From positions 1-64,000 of the forward strand of contig CAZIDF010000004.1 in assembly GCA_964538085.1 (NCBI GenBank): a stretch of 64,000 nt of DNA, read 5' to 3'. The position numbers were made by a program, and so were the translations under genes. The notes under the pieces are model-generated. The model was given only the letters and a program-made list of their open reading frames with translations, was not told the DNA's origin and made no database searches. Shown here in pieces: positions 62,506 through 64,000 of this stretch (positions are counted from its first letter, which is position 1; each line of letters opens with the position of its first letter). This DNA comes from G020348385 sp964538085. GTDB taxonomy: Bacteria > Acidobacteriota > Aminicenantia > Aminicenantales > Aminicenantaceae.

Positions 62506-64000
62506 ATGAAACAAGTCATCGCCCTCAGGGGCGTCCGGGTCCACAACTTAAAAAACATCGACCTGGATATACCCATGGATAAATTGATCATCGTCACCGG
62601 GGTGTCAGGGTCTGGCAAATCTTCACTAGCCTTCGATACCCTTTACGCCGAGGGACAACGACGGTACATCGAGTCCCTATCCTCCTATGCCCGACAATTC
62701 CTGGAGAGGATGGAAAAACCTGAGGCTGAACGCATCGAAGGCATCCCTCCCGCGATCGCCATTCAACAAAAAGCCGTCACCAAAAATCCCCGCTCCACCG
62801 TGGCCACGGTGACGGAAATTTACGATTTTTTGCGTGTCCTTTTTGCCCGGATCGGGGTGGTTCACTGCCAGAAATGCGGCCAACCTGTCCAGAGGGACAC
62901 GATCGATGCCATCGTGGAAAAATTGCACACGTTGCCTCTTCAAACCAAGATCTGGATCTCCTTCCCCTGGCCCCTTAAAAAAGGGCTTGAGGATTTACAG
63001 AAGGATGGGTATCACCGGCTCATCCATCGAGGGGAAATCGTTCCCCTGGATTTGGCCAAAGACAAAAAAAGCCAAAACTTGGATGTGCTCGTGGACCGAT
63101 TGACCCTGGACGAGGAGGAACGGGACCGCCTTGTCGACTCCTTGGAGATCGGGATGAAAAAGGGAGACGGGAAGGTCAGAGTTCAAACAGAAGAAGGAAA
63201 GAAATTCCTTTTCTCTTCGAGACTGGAGTGCAAAAAATGCGATATCCTTTACGAAGAGCCTTTTCCCAACCTCTTCTCCTTCAATAGCCCCCAGGGTGCC
63301 TGCCCCCAATGCCACGGATTCGGGGACCTGGCGGTCCTGGACGAAGACAAGGTCATTCCCGACAAGGACAAATCGCTCGAGGAAGGAGCTGTGGAGCCCT
63401 GGACAAAACCCGTATCCCGCAGGAGGATGAGAAGGCTGATCGCAGAGGCCCAGGAACTGGGAATCCCCACCGATGTTCCCTTCCAGGATCTTAAAAAAAA
63501 ATGGAAGGCGCTGATCATCGAAGGAGGCCCCGGAATTCACAGCGTCCAGGATTTTTTCGACAGGCTCCAGAGGAAAAAATACAAGGTGCAGGTGAGGGTT
63601 TTTCTCGCCCGCTACAGAAAATATGTCCCCTGCCCGGATTGCCACCAGATGCGGCTCAACCCCCAGGCCTTGAGTGTTAAAATCTTGGGGCTGCATATCG
63701 GTGAAGTCGTCCAAAAAACCGTCCGGCATGCCTCGGAGTTTTTCCAGGAGCTGCCCCTTTCTTCCTTCCAAAAACAGGTGGCTGAAAAACTGGTCGCCGA
63801 GATCCAGAACAGGCTTAAGTTTTTACTGGAAGTCGGGCTGGATTACATCACACTGGACCGGATGACCTTCACCCTGAGCGGTGGAGAAGCCCAGCGGATC
63901 AACCTTGCAGCCGCCTTGAGTGCTTCCCTGGTGGGAACCCTTTTTGTGCTGGACGAACCCAGTATCGGGCTACATGCCCGCGACAACCAGCGGCTGGTCG
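62506..64000 (+). CDS. uvrA: Excinuclease ABC subunit UvrA (partial, runs off the window)
   Basis: UvrA finds bulky DNA damage and loads UvrB. The 498 codons seen start at ATG 62506 (GGAA upstream). They contain the first Walker A GVSGSGKSS (residues about 32-40) and the first zinc site (CQKCGQ near 120, with CKKC and CPQC around 245-270). The ABC signature LSGGEAQR and Walker B LFVLDEPSIGLH mark the end of the first ATPase half. The second ATPase half lies beyond position 64000. There is no sign of truncation within the window. Confidence 0.95.
   Translation, partial: MKQVIALRGVRVHNLKNIDLDIPMDKLIIVTGVSGSGKSSLAFDTLYAEGQRRYIESLSSYARQFLERMEKPEAERIEGIPPAIAIQQKAVTKNPRSTVATVTEIYDFLRVLFARIGVVHCQKCGQPVQRDTIDAIVEKLHTLPLQTKIWISFPWPLKKGLEDLQKDGYHRLIHRGEIVPLDLAKDKKSQNLDVLVDRLTLDEEERDRLVDSLEIGMKKGDGKVRVQTEEGKKFLFSSRLECKKCDILYEEPFPNLFSFNSPQGACPQCHGFGDLAVLDEDKVIPDKDKSLEEGAVEPWTKPVSRRRMRRLIAEAQELGIPTDVPFQDLKKKWKALIIEGGPGIHSVQDFFDRLQRKKYKVQVRVFLARYRKYVPCPDCHQMRLNPQALSVKILGLHIGEVVQKTVRHASEFFQELPLSSFQKQVAEKLVAEIQNRLKFLLEVGLDYITLDRMTFTLSGGEAQRINLAAALSASLVGTLFVLDEPSIGLHARDNQRLV

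Noticed and set aside
1..64000. CRISPR arrays, insertion sequences, prophage or toxin-antitoxin loci
   Set aside because: No regularly spaced direct repeats, transposase or integrase motifs, or paired small toxin/antitoxin genes were seen on either strand.

Overview
The window looks like a chromosomal segment of a Gram-negative, probably anaerobic bacterium of moderate GC. The Gram-negative envelope is shown by a TonB-dependent receptor, a TolC-type channel, two RND pumps and Tat export. The combination of a bacterial V/A-type ATPase, DUF362, DUF6125, DUF6485, a DUF1343 muramidase and paired M16 proteases is what I would expect from Acidobacteriota/Aminicenantes-like lineages. That assignment is inference from gene content; no rRNA is present to test it. 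I see no prophage, insertion sequence, CRISPR array or integrase.

Layout. (1) 108-6941, minus strand: one tightly packed unit, rpiB - SHMT-like - purD - purE - mtaB - mutL, mostly joined by 4-nt overlaps, followed by tRNA-Pro(UGG). (2) 7031-8626: a secreted S41 protease on the minus strand. (3) 8755-12745, plus: tatA-tatC-DUF362-aldehyde dehydrogenase. (4) 12826-17370, plus: nucleotide kinase - dCMP deaminase - a large MurQ/GKRP-like SIS protein with a signal sequence - NamZ-like exo-muramidase. (5) 17489-26442, minus: a complete V/A-ATPase operon (H-I-K-E-C-F-A-B-D) led by an unknown 278-aa protein; the K subunit has the residues of a sodium-binding site. (6) 26470-29585: queuosine genes queC-queD-queE (plus) facing queF-EamA (minus). 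(7) 29714-31924, plus: an IscU-like scaffold, DUF6485, a radical SAM protein and DUF6125. (8) 32045-33877: ilvE, a DUF123 nuclease-like protein and trmO. (9) 33916-40654: an M16 protease pair, then a GH172 (DUF2961) protein, an alpha/alpha-toroid protein and an SGNH hydrolase. (10) 40622-42729, minus: an aromatic amino acid decarboxylase-like enzyme and a B3/B4-domain protein. (11) 42900-51681, plus: a promoter followed by about 450 nt of AT-rich non-coding DNA, a cobalamin riboswitch and btuB-like receptor, then a new promoter driving a small CPAC-motif membrane protein, TolC, an adaptor and an RND pump whose usual TM4 aspartates are missing. (12) 51688-56570, minus: a divergent class I isoprenoid synthase-like protein, and an operon DUF3311 - sodium:solute symporter - M20 amidohydrolase - mntP. 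(13) 56746-61169, plus: a small interrupted ORF, an adaptor and a second RND pump with intact aspartates. (14) 61229-64000: a secreted beta-propeller protein (minus) and uvrA, which runs off the right edge.

Themes. Several genes act on tRNA (mtaB and trmO on t6A37; queC/D/E/F on queuosine-34). Others concern the envelope and its recycling (NamZ and the SIS protein, Tat, M16 and S41 proteases, TonB/RND). The ATPase operon points to ion-coupled energetics, probably sodium. The least explained items are the signal-bearing SIS protein, the 278-aa ATPase-operon protein, the aspartate-less RND pump with its CPAC partner, the isoprenoid synthase-like protein, and the small ORF with an in-frame TGA at 56839. 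Start codons were chosen from Shine-Dalgarno spacing, overlaps and promoter position where these were informative.
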